Of a stretch of 64,000 nucleotides of DNA, positions 52,419-62,212 are shown in pieces. The notes below the pieces were generated by a model. That model was not told the origin of the DNA. It did not search any database and saw only the letters and a list, made by a program, of their open reading frames with translations. Source of the DNA: Zopfochytrium polystomum (lineage: Eukaryota > Chytridiomycota > Chytridiomycetes > Chytridiales > Chytridiaceae); contig JAIVFJ010000187.1 in the NCBI GenBank assembly GCA_025765615.1, forward strand, positions 60,970 through 124,969, written 5' to 3'. The translations under genes were made by a program, and so were the position numbers. The first letter of the stretch is position 1. Every line of letters begins with the position of its first letter.

Positions 52419-55400
52419 ATGGAGAACTCGGATGTCGTCGCGTCGTCAGACGAAACATCGGAGGGGCTCTTGGCAGTGCCGTTGCTGTTGTCAGTCTCGC
52501 TGTCGCTGTTGGGGTTGAGGTTGTGCGTCTGCCGAAGTCCCATCCGCCCATCGCCTGCTCCTGCTGCTGGTGCAACGACTGCTGCTGCCGCTGCTGTTGC
52601 TGTTGCTGCTGCTGCGCCCCCGCCCATCTCGTTGATGATTGGTCGGTCAAACATGAAAGCACACAGTAAACGAAAAAAGAAAAAAAAAAGAAAAAGAAGA
52701 AAGAAAGACTCCAATGCTGACATGTCACCACCACCACCGCCGGCCCGCCCGCTTCCTCTTCCCGAGCCGTTGCCCCTCCCCGCCTTGGTCTTTGGTCATG
52801 TCTCCACGCAGGACGCCCGCGACAGGCCCGCCGTAGTCTTCTATCAGCCAAATACTTCCCTCCTGCCGCCTTCTTCTTCTTCTGCGTCATCCGCACAGCA
52901 CCATCCGAGACTGCACAACCATCATCAGGTCTACCCATCATCTATGTTCAGGCTTGCTCGCTGCTCAGATGGATCGTCCCTGTTGTACTTGAGCTACGGC
53001 AACTTGTGGCAAGCTGCACGGACTGTTGCCGCCATCCTCGACACGAAGATTCGGAATCTCGATCATCATCGATCCCACCACCGGATTGGTGTTGCCGTGT
53101 CGGAAGGACCGTATTTGCCTATGCTGCAACTGTCGCTGCTGCTGGTTCCGACTCCTGTTACCTTTGTCCCTCTCGACTTGACCGATCCTCGACTACCCTT
53201 GATTCTGGAGGACTCAGAACCGAGTTTGATTATAACGAGGGGCGAGACTGACGAGAGTACCTTAAGCGAAGCAGCAAAGCAACTCCATGGTGAGTTTTGC
53301 GCTTGGTCAGTGGGAAATTACTGACCAGTGAGCACTTGCAGTTATTCCGTCGACGGTCCAAATTCAACAGCTCATTGGCGAGGCAGTCACGATCCTCTCG
53401 TCCAGCTCGAGAGATCAGTGGCCAAAGCCTCCATTGATCGCTCCGTCACATGTTACCCACATTTTCTTCACTTCTGGAAGCACCGGTCGACCGAAAGGTT
53501 GCCTCGCGACGTTGAGCTCTCTAACCTCCTATTGTCTGGGGAAAAACACCGCCCATGCCGTTTCGAGGGACAGCACAGTATTTATTGCGTCCTCCCATAC
53601 ATTTGATCCATCCTACGGAGACGCTCTTGCAACATTGGTTGCTGGAGGTGTTATTGCCATTGCCCCACGCGCGGCAACGTTTCAAGCACTCGGGTCCTGT
53701 TTAGCAGCAACACGGGCGACACACACCTGCACCACTCCAGCTCTTTTCAATACTCTTCATTCCACCGCCACTGAGGCCAATAGTTGGACTCCGGACCGTC
53801 TTCCATTACTGCAAGTGGTGGCACTGGGGGGTGAACCGATGGGAGTCGACGTCGTCGATAAATGGGCGGAATCTGTTCAACTTCTCAACACTTATGGTGT
53901 TACGGAATGTTGCGTGTACCAAACTATCTCACGAGTTCCACACGATGTCGGGCATCCTCTCTTCAGAAAACGACTTGGTGAACCGATTGGCGAAAACCGT
54001 ATTTTACTTATGAGGAGTCGAGAGGACAACGGCGGTCGCGCTCGATTCAATGAGTTCGATCCAGAATCAATGGTGCCCGTTTTCTATACCACAATAATAA
54101 AACCGAACGGTCAGTCGCAGCCCCATTTCGATCCTCGCAGCATTGGAGAAATATGGATTTCAGGTCCACAAGTTGGGCCAGGATACCTAAAGCGGCCCGA
54201 CTTCACGAGTGCTCGCTTTATTGAGCATAAAGACTACGGCCGATGCTTCAGAACCGGCGATCTTGCTGCTCGTGCGACTTTCGAATCCCAAGCGGGTCGT
54301 GGCGAAAGCATCGTTTTTCTTGGCCGCTCAGATACACAAATCAAGGTTAACGGCCAACGTGTCGAAGTCGAGGAAATCGAGCAAATGTTACTCAAAGCCA
54401 CTTCAATTAATGGTGTCGCCTTGCTCGAAGACGTTGTTGTTGTGTTGAACTCCGGAATGAAGATTCTGGTTGCATATTGCGTGCCGAAAGAGTTGGATGT
54501 GTTTGTGGGCGACTGCTCGGCAAACGATCCATCACGAAGTGACGGCTCGGAAGCCGTTCTTATAGGCGTTCTGCGACACGTTGCCCAGCTCAGACTTCCT
54601 CGACACATGGTGCCTTCTCGCTTCATTGTTGCTTCCCAGCTGCCACAGACTACAACTGGGAAGAAGGCGCGAATGAAGCTGTCTCAGGAGGAATTGCCAC
54701 TGATTCCGTTTCCTGTGGCGGACGGATGCGGTGATGACGAGGTGGACCACGGCGGATGGTGCCGGATTGTCTCCGCAGTTTGGTCGGACGTTCTCGGAAC
54801 CAGCTTTTTTGCATCTGCTCGTTTGCCAAATACTTTCCATTTCGCAGAGCTTGGAGGAGATTCTCTTAAAGCTCTCAAAGTAGTGAGGCGATTGAAGGAT
54901 TTATGGGAGGCCGAGGTCCGCAGCCGGGATCCGGAGGGACACGCTCCAACTGTCGATGCAGGCGAATTTGGTGAAAATCTGACCGATTTCGCTCCCGGCG
55001 AACTATTGAAACGACCACTTCTCGGAGAATACGCATACCACCTGTTCTCTGCCTTTGGTACGTTCGACAACGCTGCCTCAGATTCTTCAACCTCACCGAA
55101 CAGAAAACCGTACTTGGAAGAAAACCCACCATCACCAGTGGTCAGCCTCCTGTTTCGTGCCTCTGCTCTGGGGCGTTGGCCACTCGTCCCGGTCATTGTT
55201 GCCCTGCTACCAACTTCGTTGAACTTTCCTCCTCGCGCCATGAATCCTCTTCACGCGGCTTGCCTCGGCGGACACACATCCACTGTAAAGCTCCTACTTG
55301 ACACACTGCCAGCAGCTTCTCCGTCCCTTCCCGACGCAACCGGTGCCACCCCGCTCCACTTGGCCTGCCAACACGGCCCCATCGAGCTTATCTCGCTCCT

Positions 55401-55860
55401 CCTTTCTGCCATCTCGCCCTTCAAACACACTTCAGCCACCGCCTCTCCGACCCTCACGCGCCAGCATCTTTCGGCCCTCACGCGCAAAGACGACTTTCAG
55501 CAGACCCCGCTGCACCACGCGGCCCGATCGAACGCTCCGGCGGCCGTGCTCGCGCACCTGCTGAGGATCTTGCCGGGATCGGAGCACGCCCCCCGCGACG
55601 TGTACGGGCGCACGCCGCTGCACTGGGCCGTCGTCAATGGCCATCTTGGATGCGTCAAGGTGCTGGTCGAGGCTGGCACCGGCGACGTTGGCGCGTTCGA
55701 CAAGGCCGGGGAAACTGCTCGAGAGATGGCGGAACGGAGAGCGAGATGCGGAGCGGCGGAGCGGGGCGCCGGTCGGCCTGCGAGCGTTTTTGGAGCCATC
55801 GCAGCGTTAGTGGGCGGAAGCGGGGGAACCGCAAGTCTGAAGAAATATGCAAAGAAATAA
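52419..55860 (+). CDS. Adenylation domain-carrier protein-ankyrin repeat fusion
   Basis: Two exons (52419-53289, 53342-55860) give up to 1129 residues. Later ATGs at 52653 and 52722 are alternative starts. Adenylation core motifs are in order: FTSGSTGRPKG (A3), HTFDPSYGD (A4, with the Asp that binds an amino group in amino-acid-activating enzymes), LLNTYGVTE (A5), CFRTGDLAA (A7), FLGRSDTQIKVNGQRVEVEE (A8) and TTTGKKARMKL with the catalytic Lys (A10). A carrier domain follows with FAELGGDSLKALKVV, whose Ser would take phosphopantetheine. Then come about five ankyrin repeats (MNPLHAACLGGH, ATPLHLACQHG, QTPLHHAARSN, RTPLHWAVVNGH). It should activate and tether a carboxylic, probably amino, acid. 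No condensation, reductase or thioesterase domain is present. The first 80-100 residues are low complexity with a Lys/Arg run. Confidence 0.85.
52556..52612 (+). repeat. GCT/CTG-rich trinucleotide run
   Basis: Imperfect GCTGCTGTTGCT repeats code Ala/Val in the putative N-terminus of the adenylation protein, if translation starts at 52419. Confidence 0.8.
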
Positions 55861-55991
55861 AATAGAAGCCTTCACAAGATATTTTCATATTTATTTCGGT
55901 GCCGGTAAACGTTTCCTTCCTTTTTGTTTTCAATTTTTGTTATCTTCTATGTATGTGAACAGCTTTCAGTGGGCTACTTCGCACTGTAACA

Positions 55992-58900
55992 TCACGTAGT
56001 TTTAAACACCTCCATCAGCCGTTCTCGCCCCCCTGCAAACAATTCTTCGACCGCCCAAGCCCCTCGACCAGCCCCGAGCGCCTCCACCTGCAGCCCAAAC
56101 TGTATCGCCTTTCCCTTCTTGTCGACACCGCTGCTATCCCCAGCATGCTTCGTGGCCCAAGATTGCTCCATCAGCTGCCCCTTTGTTGCTTTCAATACCA
56201 ACTCTGCACGTTTGAGGAGAGAAGCATCAGACGAGAATGTCGGCGTCGGCGAATTCAAAGGCGAAGGTGGGGGTAGCGAGCTGCCATTGCCAGGCATGTT
56301 ACTGGAAGGCGTCAAAGAAACCACTGCAAAGGGGTCACCGCCCGTCGGAAGCAGCAAAATCGGAACTGTAATGTCGTTAACGTCGCACTGTTGCGCAATT
56401 TTTAGAATGTTGCGATAACCAGTGAGGATCGCCGAACGGGGGTTGAGATCTTTGATGGCTGGAACAATAAATCGAGTTTGGCATCAACACCGAAAACTAC
56501 TCCGAAAACAGAATAACGTACATTCTTCTTCTATCACGAGGTGGAACACAACGTGTATTCGGGGAATATTGGAATGCTTTGTAATGAAAAAATCGCCTAC
56601 AGCAGTGCATAAGGACGTGGTACTTGCGTTGTGTCAACCTACAAACCTTCGCGCAATATGGGAGACCCCTCATTGTTCCTCTTAAACTTCATCTCTATCG
56701 CTTTCATTTGAGTCTCAAAGTCATCAAAATGAAATTCCGTTGTACGTTTACACTGCTGTATAAGACCTGGTAAAAAGGGATTGGTCAAATAATCAGGTCA
56801 TATTAAGCGCTCGTACCTTTGCTTCCTCCTTTTCCGGAGGCATACCCTTTCATCACTTCTTTAGCTCGGATGACAAGAATGACTCCACAAAGGCTTTCCG
56901 AGTATAAACTAGCAGCCGTTTGTGCTCTAATCGCAGTCTCTAATGCTGGATCATCAACACGAAATAATTGCTCGCCGAAAGAGCAAACGCTAAGTCGAAG
57001 ATTGTACATTGTGCGAACTTGGGTACCAAAGTAGGTGGTAAACGTCTCTGAAAGATCTGCAAAGTCATTCACTTCTTTCCCGCTGCATTATCGGTCGTCA
57101 GAGTTGAGCGCTTATGATCGAGAAGGGAAATCCATTTTACCGTTCAAGATCCTCCATCCCCAACGCCTCCATAGCCTTTCCCAAGAAGCTTGACATCCTC
57201 TTTAATCCTTGAGACGACGCTGTTGTCGCCACCAACTTTTGCTGCTGTTGCTGAATGAACGCCAGCGGAGAAAACCCACGCCTTCCTCCAGCAGGAACGG
57301 ACTCGGTGTTTGGAGTGCTGGATCCGCTACCTGAAGTGCCTAAAAATCTCGAAGGAAAACGAGGTGTGCTATTCCACGGGGTGGCAGAACCAGAAAAAGG
57401 TCTTCGCAGATTGGAGAGAGACGGCGAAGGTGAAAGGGGCTTTCGAGCTTCATTTTGAACGAAAGAGATCCGTTCCGCGATGCGTTCGGGTTGTTCAAGA
57501 AGCAGCATAATGGCCTCTTCCTTGCAAACCATCAATGCCAGGCAGATTAAGTTAAACAACATCGACTCACCAGATTTCGCCCTGACAAATCAAGTGCAGC
57601 CACCGCTTGCTCTTTAGTGAACCCCATGTCTTCAATTTCCTTGGTTTTCTTCAAACTTTCCGGCTAAGTTGTCATTTCAGCAATGGCCTGATGCCATTTC
57701 AGACAATGAATTGAAACATACATCCGCGGCGGCTCCCATCTTGTCAAGTGGCTGGGACTTCGAGTCCAACGATAGAATCTCCTGCGAGGGGCGTTTTTCC
57801 AGCTTTCTAATAGCTGCTGTGACGACGGCAGTCCCATCTCCCGTTCGACCACCAGAGGGAGAAGCTTTACCAAAAAAAAGGTCTTGCGATGTGGATCGAG
57901 AAAGGGTTCTTGACTGATTTCCACCAGAGACGTCGGTCCAGGACGGCTTCCTGCTCAAAGGTGGCCGTGCAGGGGTTGGCGGTGGTGGTTCAGAGGCTTG
58001 GGTATGCGAGGATCGGGCCTTCAGTTCTTCATACACCTTGACAACAAATTCGCGATACTCCTTGCGTTGTGTGGTTTGCAGATCTTGCATTTCACTCGCA
58101 GTGGTGGCCTGAAAAAGTTCCATCTCCTGAACATATATAAGCATTTCTAAATAATTCCTCCGCGGGGTAAGACTCCACCTCCAAATGTTGAGCAGAAAGT
58201 CGACCGAAAAGGCCTTGAAGTTGACTATCTGTCCGACTTGAATCGGCCACTTTCGAAATCTCTGCTTCGTGGCTACACATCCACCGAGCGTCAGCAGCGA
58301 CGACTTCCCAAGATCTGGATTTACCGAGACTGGATCTCACGAAATCCCGCATCGTGTTGAGAAATCATCTCTTCCATGGCTTGCGCGTAAGACTTCTCAA
58401 GTTGGAGAACAGTATCAAATATTGAGGAGTCAGTCGATTTCACGAGAGCAGCATACGCTCTGGTGAAAGTTGCAGAAGGCTGGGAGAAGTTCTAATTAAG
58501 AGGTGAAAGATTGTAGTCGTCGCATACATCCTCCAGCTGCGGCTCTAAGCCTGAGCACTGTCGATAAGCCAATCTATATGCATCGCCAGCGCGTTGCCTA
58601 TTGTCGTCTGTCAATCGTTGGAACGCTGGGGACAGCAAATCATTTTGGTTTAGAGTTCAGTGACGATGAGCCGAAAGCGAAAACCGCCTGCACCTTCATC
58701 AATCTCAGCATTGCGCTCGGCATCGACAGCCGTCTTTAGAGCACGAGAGACTGTTGCACGAATGGCTGGCTCCATAGAAGGAGGCAATCCCGAAGCGTTC
58801 ATCGCAGCGATGACAGCAGCTCGCCTCGCCGCCGCATTCATGAATTCATCGACGTTAACAGTGAGTTCTACAACCGTCTTTGTCTGAAGGGACGCGGGCT

Positions 58901-59132
58901 GCAGCGTAAGAGAGGTTCTTCGGGGATGGAGAGAGTGTGTTTGAGACGTCTGTGGCGGAGCAGGGGATAGTGGGGTCGATGTTGAAGTCGACGGCGAGGC
59001 AGCATTGTGGTAGACTTTGACACGCACAGATCGCGAACAATGGGTTGATTTCTCTGCAGATCCATCAGAGCTCGTGGACTCAGCTGCGGAAAGAAGAGCC
59101 GATCCAGGTGGTTCCGCAACGGCAATGGTCAT
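55992..59132 (-). CDS. FERRY complex subunit 3 homologue (C12orf4 family)
   Basis: This is a multi-exon minus-strand gene from the ATG at 59132 to the stop at 55992. Exon 1 (59132-58694) ends DAERNAEIDE and joins 58625-58528 (FQRLTDDNRQRAGDAYRLAY) in frame. A 36-base intron follows at 58527-58492. Blocks matching human C12orf4 occur in order: LEKSYAQAMEEMISQHDAGF, then QTTQRKEYREFVVKVYEEL, a UBA-like segment (IEDMGFTKEQAVAALDLSGR, EEAIMLLLEQPERIAE), FGTQVRTMYNLRLSVCSFG, AASLYSESLCGVILVI, TTEFHFDDFETQM, GYRNILKIAQQCDVNDITVP and KRAELVLKATKG. In animals the FERRY complex is a Rab5 effector that tethers mRNAs to early endosomes. Internal exon limits between 56,450 and 58,350 are approximate. Confidence 0.82.
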
Positions 59133-59225
59133 CGGCGGCCAGGCGTCGTTTGAGACCGAGAGGGCGAGAAGGTGCACAACCCCGCTCTGGTTCGGTGGTG
59201 ACGGGGCGGCGAAAATTCGGACCAA

Positions 59226-59751
59226 ATGAACAGTATGATGCCTCCACCACGACCTGGAGGAGCCTCCGCTCCGATCTCCGCATCAGCTCTTGCCCCCGTC
59301 GAAGCACCCTCGCAAACAGTCGGTCAAACAGCCATCCAAGCGCCTCGTGTCCCCTTCGATCGAACTCAGTTCGAATTCCTTCCTATTATCTTGGATGGCC
59401 TGAGGCGATTGCAGCAAGCAGGAAGCAGTGTTAGCGAGGCCGATGTTCAAGAGTTCAAACGCTTGGTAGCTTGTTGCCTCTTGAGTGTTGGCGAAACTCA
59501 TTCGATATCCTACCATGCAGATCGAAGTGGCAAAGCTCAAACTTGCAGCTGCGAAAGCAGACGCGTTGACTTTACCGGGGGCGGATCTTACACGGGAGCA
59601 GCAAGAAGCAGAGTTGGCTCGTCTGACTGCAATGCTCGACACCAAGAGATCCCAGCTGGAACAGTTTAGAAGTATGCCCATATTTCAGAGGCTAAACATG
59701 CTGGAGACCACGGCACATGATTCAGCCGAAGATGCAATGGAAACAAGCTGA
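59226..59751 (+). CDS. MED9: Mediator complex subunit 9
   Basis: Two exons (59226-59465, 59521-59751) give 156 residues in frame. After a Pro/Ala-rich N-terminus, FEFLPIILDGLRRLQQA matches the FxFLP start of the Med9 helical domain. EVAKLKLAAAKADALTLPGADLTREQQ and LDTKRSQLEQF match the second helix, which has the LPG.D.t.eeQ signature. MED9 is a small Mediator middle-module protein acting in RNA polymerase II transcription. It starts 93 bases from the divergent FERRY3 homologue. Confidence 0.8.
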
Positions 59752-59814
59752 TGGATCGAGGGCTGGGGCCGGACCACTATTATTATCAGGCTAAGTTATG
59801 ACAATACAAAACCC

Positions 59815-60129
59815 CTATCCACCAGACACAGGAGGAATCACTGCAACCTCATCGCCATCCTTAACGACAACACCATCGGTTCTGTAACCGTTCTCGTCCC
59901 ACAAGTGCTCTCGATCGACGTACTCCAGATTGATGGCGATCATTGCAGTTGCCAGAATACTAGACAGATCTGGGTGACGAGCTGTGATGAATTGGAGGAG
60001 GTGCGAGAGGGGGACAGAATCCTTCGTAGGCGCTTGATTGGCGGATTCCAGGTCGGTGACGGCTATGTCCTCGCTTGTTCGGCCGCTGGCAGCGTCCTTT
60101 GCCGTAGCGAAGTAGAGGAGGCGAATCAT
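59815..60129 (-). CDS. MOCS2A: Molybdopterin synthase small subunit (MOCS2A/MoaD)
   Basis: A single exon of 104 residues from the ATG at 60129. MIRLLYFATAKDAAS at the N-terminus and VVVKDGDEVAVIPPVSGG at the C-terminus are diagnostic of the MoaD ubiquitin-like sulfur carrier. The C-terminal Gly-Gly becomes a thiocarboxylate that donates sulfur to molybdopterin. The large subunit is not in the window. The length is slightly above the usual 80-90 because of an internal segment (VTDLESANQAPTKDS). The gene ends about 60 bases from the MED9 stop, tail to tail. Confidence 0.92.
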   Translation of the reverse strand: MIRLLYFATAKDAASGRTSEDIAVTDLESANQAPTKDSVPLSHLLQFITARHPDLSSILATAMIAINLEYVDREHLWDENGYRTDGVVVKDGDEVAVIPPVSGG

Positions 60130-60213
60130 GTAGACCTGACAAGTTGGTCACGTGTGTCCAAGAGGATTCAGGCGCAATTCCCTCTCAGCGGGTCTGGAAA
60201 GAAACTCCAGAAC

Positions 60214-60933
60214 ATGTTCCCCAGAACCTCAATGCACTGCAGCGTACTCGTCGCACTGCTCCTCCCTTCACCGTGGATTATGACGCCGGCGAACGGTCTT
60301 GTGGCTCCGCTGCTTCGCCCCATCGGAATGTACCCGCTTGCACCGCTTTCACCTTTCCGAATTTCATTGAACTACACTTTCTCGGGAGGCGACTCTGCCA
60401 AAACTGCAAGTTCTATTCAAGACGAGTACGACGACTCGATCATTCTGTTTGCGCGAGGAGACGGAAATGGACCGAAGACTGCAAGCCCCACGTCAGCAAT
60501 TACCATCACCGAACCAACGGGAAAATCCTCGACTTCGGCAACCACCAGTGTTCAAAGCTCGGTGTTTTCTTCACTGCCGACATCCTCCAGCACCCAGCCC
60601 TCAGTTTCGAAGAATAAGTCGACGAGCTCGTCAAAGTCAAAGAAACGAGTGACTCACCGTGCGACCTCTACCACAGGTAGTCGCACGGATACGTCCTCTC
60701 CGACCAGTAAGAGCACAACGTCCGGAAAAAAGACCCAGCAGCGATCAGCAACGAGTTCAAGCTGGAAGTGGCCTGGGACAGTCACGCCTAACCCTCATGG
60801 TACAGGCACGACATTGGTTTTCAGCCCAACGGCGACGGGAATACTGTCGTCAGCCGCAAGCACATCGACCGTTTCCAGTCTCTACCTTGTTTTGCTTTGT
60901 TTTACGGCAAACATCATCGCGCTTATTCAGTGA
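60214..60933 (+). CDS. Ser/Thr-rich cell-surface protein, probably GPI-anchored
   Basis: A 239-codon frame from the ATG at 60214. The N-terminus MHCSVLVALLLPSPWIM is hydrophobic, as in a signal peptide. The central part is Ser/Thr/Lys-rich (SSSKSKKRVTHRATSTTGS). The C-terminus, ILSSAASTSTVSSLYLVLLCFTANIIALIQ when read across 60838-60930, is Ser followed by a hydrophobic tail, as in GPI-anchor signals. The frame is open upstream into the antisense of MOCS2A, but the first sensible ATG is at 60214. Function is unknown beyond probable surface location. Confidence 0.65.
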   Translation: MFPRTSMHCSVLVALLLPSPWIMTPANGLVAPLLRPIGMYPLAPLSPFRISLNYTFSGGDSAKTASSIQDEYDDSIILFARGDGNGPKTASPTSAITITEPTGKSSTSATTSVQSSVFSSLPTSSSTQPSVSKNKSTSSSKSKKRVTHRATSTTGSRTDTSSPTSKSTTSGKKTQQRSATSSSWKWPGTVTPNPHGTGTTLVFSPTATGILSSAASTSTVSSLYLVLLCFTANIIALIQ

Positions 60934-61245
60934 TTTGGACGCTTTCGTTGTGTTTCTGGATTGCGCCCCGTTGTAACAGAAAAGGAAGAAATTGAGCCCT
61001 CACCATCCTGTGAGGTGATAGTTTGGCCTTCATCCAATCATTTTCTGCGGTGATGACAGGTGCCGATCGTTCCGCCCTTTGCGATCCGATCCGTCTGTTC
61101 TTCTATGAGGAGGCGTGCGGTGCCAGTGGAGATCTTCTATTTTTGTGCTTTGAAGTGTCATTCATTTCTTCAAAAATGGAGATCGCCATTCCAAAAAATA
61201 AAAAATAAAAAAATAAAAATAAAAAAAAGTAAAGAACTGGACAAT
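60934..61245. other. Intergenic region with A-rich tract
   Basis: These 312 bases lie between two plus-strand genes. An A-rich stretch (61187-61234, repeated AAAAATAAAA) lies just before the next start codon. No gene is recognised. Confidence 0.5.
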
Positions 61246-62122
61246 ATGACCGTCCTATACGACTGGCCCGTGCACGGCCTGATTGCAGCAGCTGCGTTGA
61301 CCGTACCTTTAGCTATCGTCCTACTTACGAAGGCCGCATACCATCGAAAGCTCCTCGCGCCGCCTTCGCCGCTAGCATCGTTGCGCTGGTGGGCATGGGC
61401 TGGAATCGCGCTGTGCATGCTTCATCAATTTGAGGAGCATGGAGTCGACTTCCTCGGCAGGCCGTACCATTTCCGCTCCTTCCTGTGCCGCTCTGCTGGC
61501 TTCTCTTCTCTTAAATCCTGTAAGCGTATAATCTTCACTTTCCGCCTTTCACTTCTTATTCTTTCATGAATGGGAACCGAGCCCTCCCACCTGATCGCTT
61601 TTCAATGAGCAGGCCCCGCTTCTGCCGAGTTTATATTCGCATCTAACGTGTGCACACTCTGGGTCGGCTGCGTCCTCGCCGCCTTGTATGCCAAGACGAA
61701 TCCGAACCTTGTTTCTCACCACGTTCTCCGTCCACCTGGTCAGCAGCTTCACCCACATCGTCCCGGCGTACTCGGCCCTCGCTCGTGGAGAATCGTGGAG
61801 AACCGCGTACAACCCAGGTCTTCTCAGTGCGGCACTTCTTGTCCTTCCTTGCAGTCTCTGGGTCCTGCGGCTTTGGTGGCAGCAAGCTGGCGGCGTCGCT
61901 ACCGGCAAGCCTGGGCGTCAAGGGAAGCCTGTTGGTTTTCTGACCAAAATTGTCAGGCTTGCAGTGGCCCTTTACTCCGGTGTCTGCATTTACCAAACGG
62001 CAATGATGTCGCTGGCCTGGAGGAGCCTGGGAATTGTGGGAGAGGACGGCCTATTCGCCATTCAACTTGGTCTTGGCCTTTTGCCGTTGGCCGTCTCCAG
62101 GGTTCTCATGCCGTCCTTCTAA
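61246..62122 (+). CDS. HXXEE-domain multi-pass membrane protein
   Basis: Three exons (61246-61519, 61613-61685, 61744-62122) give 241 residues in frame. About five to six hydrophobic segments are visible: LIAAAALTVPLAIVLLT, WWAWAGIALCMLHQ, FIFASNVCTLWVGCVLAAF, LLSAALLVLPCSLWVL, VRLAVALYSGVCIY and LFAIQLGLGLLPLAV. The motif LHQFEEHGVDF fits the HXXEE signature (His-x-x-Glu-Glu) that names this family of small membrane proteins of unknown function. The PAYSALARGE...YNPGLL segment also fits the family. Without the second intron the frame would be wrong, which supports the splice. Confidence 0.75.
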
Positions 62123-62212
62123 AGGACTTCTTTCTTTTCTGTTGCTCATTCCTCTCTCGTAGGGTATATTTGACGGTTTGAAGTTTTGCACAATAAATAC
62201 CCAGTGACGGAA

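Noticed and set aside
52297..52941. A 214-codon minus-strand frame over the start of the adenylation gene
   Set aside because: It is low complexity (poly-Lys, poly-Phe, poly-Gln) and antisense to a well-supported gene. The CCDC138-like gene starts downstream at 52290.
55251..55799. Antisense frames over the ankyrin region
   Set aside because: They are shadows of GC-rich repeat-coding sequence; the plus strand has conserved ankyrin motifs.
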